From: JACRLV01 sp045863555
GTDB taxonomy: Bacteria; Planctomycetota; Phycisphaerae; UBA1845; Fen-1342
Direction: 5' to 3'
Length of the DNA: 64,000 nt
NCBI GenBank assembly: GCA_045863555.1
Contig: BTUU01000007.1
Coordinates: 124,001 to 188,000 of the forward strand
A model generated the notes under the pieces. The model did not search any database and was not told where the DNA came from. It worked only from the letters and a program-made list of their open reading frames with translations. Positions 18,365-26,040 of the stretch are shown here, piece after piece; positions within the stretch are counted from its first letter, which is position 1, and every line of letters starts with the position of its first letter. The position numbers and the translations under genes were made by a program.

Positions 18365-19705
18365 ATGCTCCGTCGACCTATCACCCGTCGCCGCATGATT
18401 CAAACCGCCGCGGCGGCGATTGCAGCCCCCTACTTCGTTCCCGCCTCGGCCCTCGGCCGCTGCGGACACGTCGCCCCGAGTGAGCGGATCACGCTCGGGA
18501 TGATCGGCATCGGCAACATGGGCGGCGGGCACCTCGGCGGTGTGCTCGGCAATGATGACCTCCAGGTCGTCGCCGTGTGCGACGTGGACGCGAAAAAGCG
18601 CGAGAACGCTCAGAAGCGCGTCGAGGATCAATACGCCGGCCGCAAGGCGGATGGGATCTTCAAGGGCTGCGACGCGTACAACGAGTACGAGCGAGTTCTC
18701 GAACGGACTGACATCGACGCCGTCCTCATCGCCACGCCTGATCACTGGCACGCGGCCATCTCGATCGCGGCGTGCGAGGCGGGCAAGGATGTCTATTGCG
18801 AAAAGCCGTTGGCGCTCACGATTCGCGAGGCGGAGCAGATGGTCGCGGCTGCGCGGCGCTACGGGCGTGTGTTTCAGACCGGCAGCCAGCAGCGCTCCGA
18901 CCGGCTCTTCCGGCATGCGTGTGAACTCGTGCGGAACGGCCGCATCGGGAACCTGCTGACGGTCAACGTCGGCGTGGGCGGGCCGTCGCGCGAGAAGTTC
19001 CTGCCCGAGGAGCCCGTCCGCGAGGGCCTCGACTGGGAACGCTGGCTCGGCCCGGCCCCGTGGCAGCCGTACAACAGCGAGCGCTGCTCGGGCGACTATG
19101 GCGGCGGCTGGCGACACATCCGCGACTATTCCGGCGGCATGACGACGGACTGGGGCGCGCACCACTACGACATCGCGCTGTGGGGCATGGGCATTCACGC
19201 CGACATGCCGGTCGAGATCAAGCCGCCGCCGGAGATGCCGGCGATCAACCCCGCACCCGATCCTTCGAAGGGCCCGACCATGGAGTTCACGTTCACGTCG
19301 GCGCTGCGGCCGGACGGGTTGAAAATGATCCATGGCGGCGCAAACGGCGTGCTCTTCACCGGCACCGACGGCAAGGTTGAGGTGAACCGCGGCTACATCA
19401 AGACCTGGCCGGAAGACCTGGTCAAGGAGGAGATCGGGCCGAGCGGCGTGCGGCTCTACCGAAGCGACAATCACCTCCGCAACTGGATCGACTGCATCCG
19501 TACGCGCTCGCGGCCGATCGCCGATGTCGAGATCGGGGCGAAGACGATCACGATCTGCCACCTGGCAAATATCGCATTCTGGACGGGCCGGACGATCCGC
19601 TGGGATCCCGAGAAACGGGAGATCGTCGGCGACCCCAGCGCGGCGCGCTGGACCGATCGGGCGCGGCGTGCGCCGTGGGGACTTCGCCAGCCGGTCGCCG
19701 TCTGA
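18365..19705 (+). CDS. Tat-exported Gfo/Idh/MocA-family oxidoreductase
   Basis: Starting at MLRRPITRRRMIQ, the protein opens with a twin-arginine signal (TRRRMIQTAAAAIAAPYFVP), so it is probably folded with its dinucleotide cofactor before export. The Rossmann part shows GMIGIGNMGGGHLGG, and the family signature CEKPLALTIREAEQM is intact. The C-terminal domain ends with features seen in planctomycete members (DWGAHHYDIALWGMG). About 446 residues. Planctomycetes carry dozens of such proteins, generally linked to sugar or inositol oxidation, but the substrate here is unknown. It is followed after 70 bases by the HEAT lipoprotein on the same strand. Confidence 0.88.
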   Translation: MLRRPITRRRMIQTAAAAIAAPYFVPASALGRCGHVAPSERITLGMIGIGNMGGGHLGGVLGNDDLQVVAVCDVDAKKRENAQKRVEDQYAGRKADGIFKGCDAYNEYERVLERTDIDAVLIATPDHWHAAISIAACEAGKDVYCEKPLALTIREAEQMVAAARRYGRVFQTGSQQRSDRLFRHACELVRNGRIGNLLTVNVGVGGPSREKFLPEEPVREGLDWERWLGPAPWQPYNSERCSGDYGGGWRHIRDYSGGMTTDWGAHHYDIALWGMGIHADMPVEIKPPPEMPAINPAPDPSKGPTMEFTFTSALRPDGLKMIHGGANGVLFTGTDGKVEVNRGYIKTWPEDLVKEEIGPSGVRLYRSDNHLRNWIDCIRTRSRPIADVEIGAKTITICHLANIAFWTGRTIRWDPEKREIVGDPSAARWTDRARRAPWGLRQPVAV

Positions 19706-19776
19706 ACGATGTCGATTGATATTCACGAAGGCACGGCTCAGGCCGGAGCATTCGAGAGGTTGAGAGGATTCCAGAG

Positions 19777-22431
19777 ATGAACGCACGATACCTGATCGCA
19801 GCCGCATCGATCTTTCTGGCCAGCTGCGCGGCGCCGCCGAAGCAGCCTGCGCAGCCCGCCGACCGTACCGACGAAAAGCCGGCCGCGACCGCTCCGCCCG
19901 CTTCTCCGCTCGATCCGGCCGTCGTCGAGGCGGTCGACCGGCTGATCGCGCCCATGTCGGCGGAGAAGATCGAGGATCGCCAGGAATCGCAGCTTGCGTT
20001 CGAGCGCATGTGCCACCAGGCGGGGCGGCCGGGCGCGGAAGACGAGCGGGCGGCGCTTTGCAGGGTCATCGCCGCGAGGATCGGCGCCGCCACGCCGAAG
20101 CCCGCGCGGGTGTGGATGCTGCGAAAGCTGGAGACGATTTCCGGCCCGGAGTCCGTGGAAGCACTGGCCGCGTGCCTCAAGGACGGTGATGTCGAGGTGC
20201 GCGACGCCGCGCGGCGGGCGCTGGCGGCGAACCCGTCGGGCGAAGCTCTGACGGTGCTCGCGGGCGCTCTGCAAACGTCGGAGACGGACGCCGATCGAAT
20301 CGCGTACATCCAGGCGCTGGCGTATCGAGACATCGTTCCGTTCGCGGTGCTTGAGCCCTTCGCGCGGAGTGGTTCGGACGCGGTGAAGATCGCTGCGCTG
20401 GACGCGATCTCACGCGATTCCACGCGCGTCGCCTTCGCACCGATGATCGAGGGTTTCGTCGACGGTACCGCGCCCGTTCGGCGGGCCGCCGGCACGACCA
20501 TCCTGCGGTATATCGACGCATTGCGGTCCGCCGGCGACATCGCGATGGTCCGCAACGCCGCGAAATTCCTCTCGACCGCCCCGACGACGCCGCTTCAGCG
20601 GCTCGCTCTCCTGCGGGCGAATCTCCAGATCGAGGGCGCACAGGCCACGCACGACGTCATCCGCTTCATGAACAGCGGCAACCCTCACGACCAGCGGATC
20701 GCCGCGGCCGGCATCCTTGATGAATTCCGAGATACGGCGATCACGGAGATCCTCTGCCAGGCCGTTCCGAAGGTGAAGCCGGAGACGCAGGTGATGCTCC
20801 TGGATGTACTCTCGCGGCGGCTTGATGCGCTGGCGGTCGTGCCTGCGCTCGTCGCGGTGGAGAGCGACGACGCGGCGGTGCGGGTTGCCGCACTTCGCGT
20901 GATCGGCGCGGTCGGATTTGACGCGCATGTCGCGATGCTGGCGGCGCGGGCCGCCGGCGAAGAGCGCGAGGAAGCGGAAACGGCGCGGAAAGCACTCGCG
21001 GAGCTGCGTGATTCGAGTGTCGATACGGAGATCGTCGCCCGCCTGGACAGCTCGTCGCCGGCCGTGCGGGTGGAGCTGATCCGCGCGCTGGCGGCCCGGG
21101 GAGCGAAGGACGGCGTGGCCGTATTTCTGAAGCAGACCGCGGCCGAGGAGGCGGAGGTGCGCATCGCGGCGTTCGAGGCGCTGTCCCGCCGGGCCGAGCC
21201 GCGCGACGTGCCGGAACTGCTGGCGGCGCTGCTGCGGACGAGCGACGGTGCGATCCGCGAGGCGGCGGAAAGCGCCGTGGTCGCGGCGTGCCAGAAGATC
21301 ACAGACAAGGAAGAACGGGCGGCCGAGGTACTGAAGCAGATGGCCAGCGCGGCCGACGCGGACCTGGCGTCGTACATCCGGATGCTCGGGCGGCTCGAAG
21401 GGCGGGCGGCCTTGCAGACGATCCGGGCGACGGCCGAGGAAGATCCGCCGACGAATGCCGCGGCTCACGAAGCGGCGATCCGGGCGCTGTGCAGCTGGTC
21501 TTCGCCGGAGGTGATGGGCGACCTGGCGCGAATCGGACGGGAGACGGAGTCTTCGACGCACCGGACACTGGCGATCCGCGGCTTTTCGCGGCTCGCGCGG
21601 GCCGCGACGGACCTCTCCGCGGCGCAGCGGTTTGAGATGATGCGCGGCCTGATGGAGCGGGCGGCGACGGGCGAAGAGTACAAGCTGATGCTGGCAGCGC
21701 TGGGCACGGCGCGGGTGGCGGAGGCGCTGCCGCTGGCCGAGCGCTACCTGGCTTCGCCTGAGACGGCCAACGAAGCCGCGACGGCGATGATCGCGATCGT
21801 GAAGGGCACGCCGACGATCTCCGCGACAAGCGCCCAGACGTCGATCCGCGGTCTGCTGGAGAAGGAACTGAGCGAATCAGTGAAGAAGAGCGCCGAGACC
21901 GCGCTGAAGACGATCGACGAGTTCCGGGGGTACCTGCGCGACTGGCAGCTCTGCGGACCGTACGCGGTCAAGGGCAAGCGCGGCGACGATCTCGCGGACA
22001 TCGCACTGCCGCCGGAGGGCGCGGAGCCGGTCGCGGACATGACCGGGCCGGCGAAGGCGGAATGGCGGCCGGTGACGACGTTTCGCGAGGACAATCCGTG
22101 GATCGTGAATCTGCGGGCGATTGACGGCGGGACCGACCGATGCATCTACGCCCGCACGACGCTGGTTTCGAACGCGGAGCGAAAGGTGCGGCTCGACATC
22201 GGCAGCGACGACGGGATCGTGGTCTGGCTGAACGGCGAGCGGGTGCATGCGAAGGCGGGGACGCGCGGACTGACGGTCGGCGAAGACAAGCTCGACGTCG
22301 CGCTGAAGGCCGGTGAGAACGTGCTGCTGCTGAAGGTGCTGCAAGGCAACGGCGAGTGGGGCTTCTGCGTCGGCGTGCGGACGCCGGAGGGCGAGCCGCT
22401 GGAACTGGGCGCGGCGGCCGGGGAAGAGTGA
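19777..22431 (+). CDS. HEAT-repeat lipoprotein with C-terminal beta-sandwich domain
   Basis: The N-terminus MNARYLIAAASIFLASCAAP is a lipoprotein signal with lipobox LASC, so the mature protein should be attached to a membrane from the periplasmic side. Residues 45-715 are made almost entirely of HEAT-like repeats of about 30-40 residues (e.g. DVEVRDAARRALAANPSGEAL, VRVELIRALAARGA). The final 170 residues form a carbohydrate-binding/sialidase-like sandwich: WQLCGPYAVKGKRGDD ... VRLDIGSDDGIVVWLNGERV ... KAGENVLLLKVLQ. That domain is widespread on planctomycete secreted proteins. An interaction scaffold role is inferred; no enzyme motif is seen. Confidence 0.8.
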   Translation: MNARYLIAAASIFLASCAAPPKQPAQPADRTDEKPAATAPPASPLDPAVVEAVDRLIAPMSAEKIEDRQESQLAFERMCHQAGRPGAEDERAALCRVIAARIGAATPKPARVWMLRKLETISGPESVEALAACLKDGDVEVRDAARRALAANPSGEALTVLAGALQTSETDADRIAYIQALAYRDIVPFAVLEPFARSGSDAVKIAALDAISRDSTRVAFAPMIEGFVDGTAPVRRAAGTTILRYIDALRSAGDIAMVRNAAKFLSTAPTTPLQRLALLRANLQIEGAQATHDVIRFMNSGNPHDQRIAAAGILDEFRDTAITEILCQAVPKVKPETQVMLLDVLSRRLDALAVVPALVAVESDDAAVRVAALRVIGAVGFDAHVAMLAARAAGEEREEAETARKALAELRDSSVDTEIVARLDSSSPAVRVELIRALAARGAKDGVAVFLKQTAAEEAEVRIAAFEALSRRAEPRDVPELLAALLRTSDGAIREAAESAVVAACQKITDKEERAAEVLKQMASAADADLASYIRMLGRLEGRAALQTIRATAEEDPPTNAAAHEAAIRALCSWSSPEVMGDLARIGRETESSTHRTLAIRGFSRLARAATDLSAAQRFEMMRGLMERAATGEEYKLMLAALGTARVAEALPLAERYLASPETANEAATAMIAIVKGTPTISATSAQTSIRGLLEKELSESVKKSAETALKTIDEFRGYLRDWQLCGPYAVKGKRGDDLADIALPPEGAEPVADMTGPAKAEWRPVTTFREDNPWIVNLRAIDGGTDRCIYARTTLVSNAERKVRLDIGSDDGIVVWLNGERVHAKAGTRGLTVGEDKLDVALKAGENVLLLKVLQGNGEWGFCVGVRTPEGEPLELGAAAGEE

Positions 22432-22722
22432 CAAGCGATACCGGAAAACGGGCGTTTGGTCCGTCGACGCCGTCGAACGGCCCGGACGAAATCGGCGGAG
22501 CGCTCCAACGCCGGTCGACAGCACCGTGAACGCGCTTCAGACGCACGTCACGGGAACGGAACCACGCCGCTGGCCGAGGCCGATCGGTCCGGCGAACTGC
22601 CGAAAGCGACGGATGACGTGAACGCGGGCGCGTGCCTGTCGCCCTCGATTCGTGGATCGCGCAGGGCGGTCTGTCAGTGCGTGCGCGCTGCCGACGCTCC
22701 GTGGGCCATCAGGAGACTGATC

Positions 22723-24609
22723 TTGAAGCGCCTCTCTGAATTCGCCGTTCTGCTGGCAGTCGTTTCGGTCTCCGCAACCGCACTGTACGCCGCCACCGGC
22801 GACACCACCGCCGATGCCGTGCTCGGCCAGGCGGACTTCGCGTCCGGGGCCGCCAACGCCGGCGGCGGCGCGACTGCGTCGTCGCTCAACGAGCCGCGCG
22901 GGCTGGCCATCGACCGCGTCTCCGGCCGCCTCTTCGTCGCCGACAGCTTCAACCACCGAGTATTGAGCTGGCCGGACGCCGCCGCCTTCACAAACGGCCA
23001 GGCCGCCGACCTCGTCCTCGGCCAGCCGGACTTCACCAGCAACACCGCGAACCAGGGCGGCCTGGCCCCGACCAACCGCACGCTCAACGCGCCGAAGAGC
23101 GTCGCCACCGACAGCAGCGGCCGGCTCTACGTGGCCGACTCGCTGAACATCCGGATCCTCCGCTATGACCCGCCCTTCACGACCAACATGCCCGCGGTCG
23201 CCGTCTTCGGACAGGCGGGCGACTTCACCACCGCGAACCAGGCCAGCATCGTCAGCCCGACCGCCGACAACCTCGGCAACCCCGACGGCATCGCGATCGA
23301 CGCCTCCGGCCGGCTTTACTGCGCCGACCGGTTCCTCTCCCGCGTGACGATCTACTCCGCCCCCCTCACCAGCACGAGCGCGGACCTCGTCATCGGCCAG
23401 CCGAACCTGACGACCGCCGGCGGCAACCTGACGCAGAACGGGCTCGACCATTGCAGCGGCGTCGCGACCGATGCGGCGGGCAACCTGTGGGTCGGCGATG
23501 AATTCAACAACCGGGCCGTGCTCTTCCTGGGCCCGCTGGCCAATGGCGCCGCGGCCGCCCGCGTCATCGGCCAGCCCGATTTCACAAGCAGCACCGCGAA
23601 TAACGGCGGCATCAGCGCCACGACGCTCAACTACTCGGGTTCGTCGGCCACGCTCGCCGTCGACCCGGTGACCGGCCGGCTCTACATCGCCGACGCCCTC
23701 AACAACCGCGTGCTCGAATACACCGACCCGCGCACGGATTCGACCGCCGACCGCGTCTTCGGCCAGCCCAATTTCACCACCGCAACCGCGAATACGGGCG
23801 GGCGCAGCGCCGGCACGTTGCAGGACCCCGCGGGCGTCGCGTGCGATGCGAAGGGCAATCTCTACGTCAGCGACCGCCTGAACCACCGCGTGCTCCGCTA
23901 CGACCTGGCGCAGGCCGACCTGAGCGTCTCCGCGACCGTCGCCCCGGCGTCCGCGACGATCGGCGCGGCGCTGACGTTTTCAATAACCGTCCAGAACGCC
24001 GGCCCCGTTTCCGCCTCGAATGCGACGCTCGTGAGCACGCTGCCGGCCGGCGCGGCCCTCTCGTCCGTCACGGTCTCGCAGGGCACGTTCAGCGGGACCG
24101 GGCCCGTGACGTGCTCGCTGGGCACGATCGCCAGCGGCGCGACCGCAACCGCCACGATCATCGTCACGACGTCGCAGGCCGGCGCCGCCAGCCTGACGGC
24201 GAACGTTTCGGGCTCAGAATTCGACCCGAACACGTCCAACAACACCGGCACCGTCTCAGCGACCGTCACGGCCCCGACGACCGGCGGGAATGAAAACGCC
24301 AACAGCGGCGGCAACGGGAACGCCAACACTGGCGACGACGGCAATGGGAGCGGCGACACCGGCAACGCGAACGTCAACAGCGACGCGGCCGACGCGGACG
24401 CGGACGGCGTGCCGGATGCGACGGACAACTGCCCGGAGACGCCGAACGCCGACCAGGCGGACGAGGACGGGATCGGCGACGTCTGCGACCCCGACCCGAC
24501 GGTTCGCTGCGGCCTCTGCGGAGCGGGCGGCCTGGGCGTCGTCGGAGCCTTCATGCCGCTGGTCATGCTGCGGAAGCTGAGGGGCCTGCGGCGGACGCGG
24601 CGGGCGTGA
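22723..24609 (+). CDS. Surface/secreted NHL-repeat protein with DUF11 domain and short C-terminal anchor-like tail
   Basis: The TTG start (AGGAG 7 bases upstream) gives MKRLSEFAVLLAVVSVSATA as a signal peptide. Residues 25-395 are six-bladed NHL-type beta-propeller units; a unit of the form DxVxGQPxFTSxTAN recurs five or more times and LYVADxLNxRxLxYD appears in each blade. Next is one DUF11 domain (ADLSVSATVAPASATIGAAL), an Asn/Gly-rich linker, thrombospondin-type-3-like Ca repeats (DADADGVPDATDNCPETPNA), and a tail CGLCGAGGLGVVGAF, hydrophobic residues and Arg-rich end. The tail looks like a sorting signal. The protein is presumably displayed on or released from the cell surface. Confidence 0.82.
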   Translation: MKRLSEFAVLLAVVSVSATALYAATGDTTADAVLGQADFASGAANAGGGATASSLNEPRGLAIDRVSGRLFVADSFNHRVLSWPDAAAFTNGQAADLVLGQPDFTSNTANQGGLAPTNRTLNAPKSVATDSSGRLYVADSLNIRILRYDPPFTTNMPAVAVFGQAGDFTTANQASIVSPTADNLGNPDGIAIDASGRLYCADRFLSRVTIYSAPLTSTSADLVIGQPNLTTAGGNLTQNGLDHCSGVATDAAGNLWVGDEFNNRAVLFLGPLANGAAAARVIGQPDFTSSTANNGGISATTLNYSGSSATLAVDPVTGRLYIADALNNRVLEYTDPRTDSTADRVFGQPNFTTATANTGGRSAGTLQDPAGVACDAKGNLYVSDRLNHRVLRYDLAQADLSVSATVAPASATIGAALTFSITVQNAGPVSASNATLVSTLPAGAALSSVTVSQGTFSGTGPVTCSLGTIASGATATATIIVTTSQAGAASLTANVSGSEFDPNTSNNTGTVSATVTAPTTGGNENANSGGNGNANTGDDGNGSGDTGNANVNSDAADADADGVPDATDNCPETPNADQADEDGIGDVCDPDPTVRCGLCGAGGLGVVGAFMPLVMLRKLRGLRRTRRA

Positions 24610-24614
24610 CCGGC

Positions 24615-24804
24615 GTGATAACGTGAAAACGTGATAAGGTGATAAGGTGCAAAGTGACCGCCGAACCCACCGGCGGCCGTATGATCCGAGCCCGACGCGC
24701 TAGCGAGGGCGAGGCGGGCTGGAGCGTGACAACGTGATCACGGGATAAGGTGAAAACGGAGAGGGACGCGCCCTTTTCACGTTTTCACCTTTTCACGTTT
24801 TCAC
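24615..24804. repeat. Octamer repeats GTGAWAAS and their inverse
   Basis: Five octamers run head to tail from 24615 to 24654 (GTGATAAC, GTGAAAAC, GTGATAAG, GTGATAAG, GTGCAAAG), four from 24726 to 24757, and four of the complementary form from 24773 to 24804 (CTTTTCAC, GTTTTCAC, CTTTTCAC, GTTTTCAC). The last two sets face each other across 15 bases and can fold imperfectly. They lie directly downstream of the NHL gene. No protein is apparent here. Confidence 0.85.
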
Positions 24805-24918
24805 GCAGTCTGGTGCGACGGCGAAAGGTATGCCCGGCAATGTCCGCCGTGTGCATCGGCGATGGATCGGCGCTGCCTGAATAGCGCAACCGGGAATTCT
24901 TCGAATAGGAACATCCCA

Positions 24919-25170
24919 GACCGGGCGACGAAGCGCGTAGACGCGGCGACGAGGTCCGTAGACGGCTGGATGAAGACCGTAAAGGCCTCGACAGGGACCG
25001 CAAAGGCCTTGAAGAAGACCGTAGAGGCCTTGAACGAGGCCGTAAAGGCCTTGAACAAGACCGTAAAGGCCTTGAAGAAGACCGAAAAGGCCTTGAACAA
25101 GACCGCAGAGGGCTTGAAAGAGACCGTAGAGCCCTTGGAGAGGACCGTAGACGCCTCGACGAGGCGCGTA
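24919..25170 (+). repeat. Twelve tandem 21-bp units that would encode a heptad coiled coil
   Basis: Twelve consecutive 21-base units follow a consensus AAGGCCTTGAAGAAGACCGT plus A. Read on the plus strand each unit is seven codons (KALKKTV type), giving hydrophobic residues spaced 3-4 as in a canonical coiled coil. Unit-to-unit changes are mostly K/E, K/N and V/A swaps. The frame has no stop from 24862 through the downstream 2Fe-2S gene, but the sequence after the repeats is unlike protein and full of hairpins, so translation is uncertain. An ATG occurs inside unit 2 (24970). A short coiled-coil protein or a non-coding repeat are both possible. Confidence 0.8.
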
Positions 25171-25259
25171 GCCCGGAGACGGAGCGCGGAGACGGGGCGC
25201 GGCGGCACGCCGGATCTGCGCGTTGATCGCCTCGGTCGCCGAGGCACCCCGCGCGATCT

Positions 25260-25407
25260 GCATGCTTACGCGGAGTACCGCGAAAGCATGCCACCCGCCG
25301 CGACGAGCTCGGACGGGGTGGCACTGGCGACGTGCCACTGTTCTGCGAACAGTGCGGTTGCCCGGCGGAGGCGTCTTCGACCTCCAAACACGGCTGACAC
25401 AGCCGTG
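25260..25407. repeat. Cluster of four short hairpins (REP-like)
   Basis: Four inverted repeats lie in a row: GCATGCTT...AAGCATGC with an inner CGCGG/CCGCG stem (25260-25291), GTGGCAC/GTGCCAC (25318-25338), CACTGTTC/GAACAGTG (25347-region within 25336-25354) and CACGGCTG/CAGCCGTG (25389-25407). Tails such as CCACCC or GCACG follow several of them. The first resembles the element at 53810-53881. No gene is supported between the coiled-coil repeat and the 2Fe-2S gene. Confidence 0.7.
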
Positions 25408-25418
25408 GCACGCGCCCC

Positions 25419-25489
25419 CTTCCCACCTTCCCACGTTTCCACGTTCCCACCGCGCGAGTTTTCACCTTTTCACGTTTTCACGTTTTCAC
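25419..25489. repeat. Second octamer array upstream of the molybdenum hydroxylase
   Basis: Four octamers of CTTCCCAC/GTTTCCAC type (25419-25450) are followed, after seven bases, by four of GTTTTCAC/CTTTTCAC type (25458-25489). The orientation equals that of 24773-24804. The array ends 12 bases before a TATACT box, so it could affect transcription of the genes that follow. Confidence 0.85.
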
Positions 25490-25501
25490 GCTGGCTCACG
25501 G

Positions 25502-25507
25502 TATACT
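25502..25507 (+). promoter_or_regulatory. Putative -10 box (TATACT) for the molybdenum hydroxylase genes
   Basis: TATACT lies 62 bases before the ATG of the 2Fe-2S subunit. No good -35 box is present; the octamer repeats occupy that position. Confidence 0.4.
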
Positions 25508-25569
25508 CCGCCCCCAGTGCCGGACCGGTCGTTCGCCGGCGAGCGAGCACTCTTCGAGAGCGGAAAGCC

Positions 25570-26040
25570 ATGATCACGCTGACAGTCAACGGCAAAGAGC
25601 ACGCGGTCGACCTGCCGCCCGATACGCCCATCCTCTGGGCCCTGCGCGAGACGCTCGGCCTCACCGGCACCAAGTACGGCTGCGGCATGGCCCAGTGCGG
25701 GGCGTGCACGATCCACCTCGACGGCGAGGCCGTGCGATCCTGCGTCACGCCCATCCGCCGAGCCGTCGGCAAGAAGATCGTCACGATCGAGGGCCTCAGC
25801 CCCGCCGGCGACCACCCGCTTCAGAAGGCATGGATCGAGGAGGATGTGCCGCAGTGCGGGTACTGCCAGAGCGGCCAGATCATGTCCGCGGCCGTGCTGC
25901 TCCGCGAGTGCCCGAAGCCGACGGACACGGACATCGACGACGCGATGTGCGGCAACCTCTGCCGCTGCGGCACGTACCAGCGCATCCGCAAGGCGATCCA
26001 CCGCGCGGCCGACCTGATGGGCAAGGGAGGCGCGCGATGA
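25570..26040 (+). CDS. 2Fe-2S subunit of an aerobic molybdenum hydroxylase (IorA/CoxS type)
   Basis: This 156-residue electron-transfer subunit carries two [2Fe-2S] sites: the plant-ferredoxin type cysteines in [18 protein letters not shown] with a fourth Cys in RSCVTPI, and the helical-domain cysteines in [12 protein letters not shown] and [13 protein letters not shown]. Length and motif order match the small subunit of isoquinoline 1-oxidoreductase-type enzymes. It passes electrons from the molybdenum centre to an outside acceptor. The start is the ATG at [13 protein letters not shown]. Its stop overlaps the next gene as ATGA, so the two subunits are translationally coupled. Confidence 0.95.
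   Translation: MITLTVNGKEHAVDLPPDTPILWALRETLGLTGTKYGCGMAQCGACTIHLDGEAVRSCVTPIRRAVGKKIVTIEGLSPAGDHPLQKAWIEEDVPQCGYCQSGQIMSAAVLLRECPKPTDTDIDDAMCGNLCRCGTYQRIRKAIHRAADLMGKGGAR

Noticed and set aside
17366..19807. 813-codon minus-strand frame opposite asd and the oxidoreductase
   Set aside because: It spans two well-supported genes on the other strand and is very rich in Arg, Asp and Ala.
24862..25569. N-terminal extension of the 2Fe-2S subunit including the coiled-coil repeat
   Set aside because: The frame is open but runs through hairpins and octamer repeats; the subunit family begins at the inner Met and a -10 box lies between.
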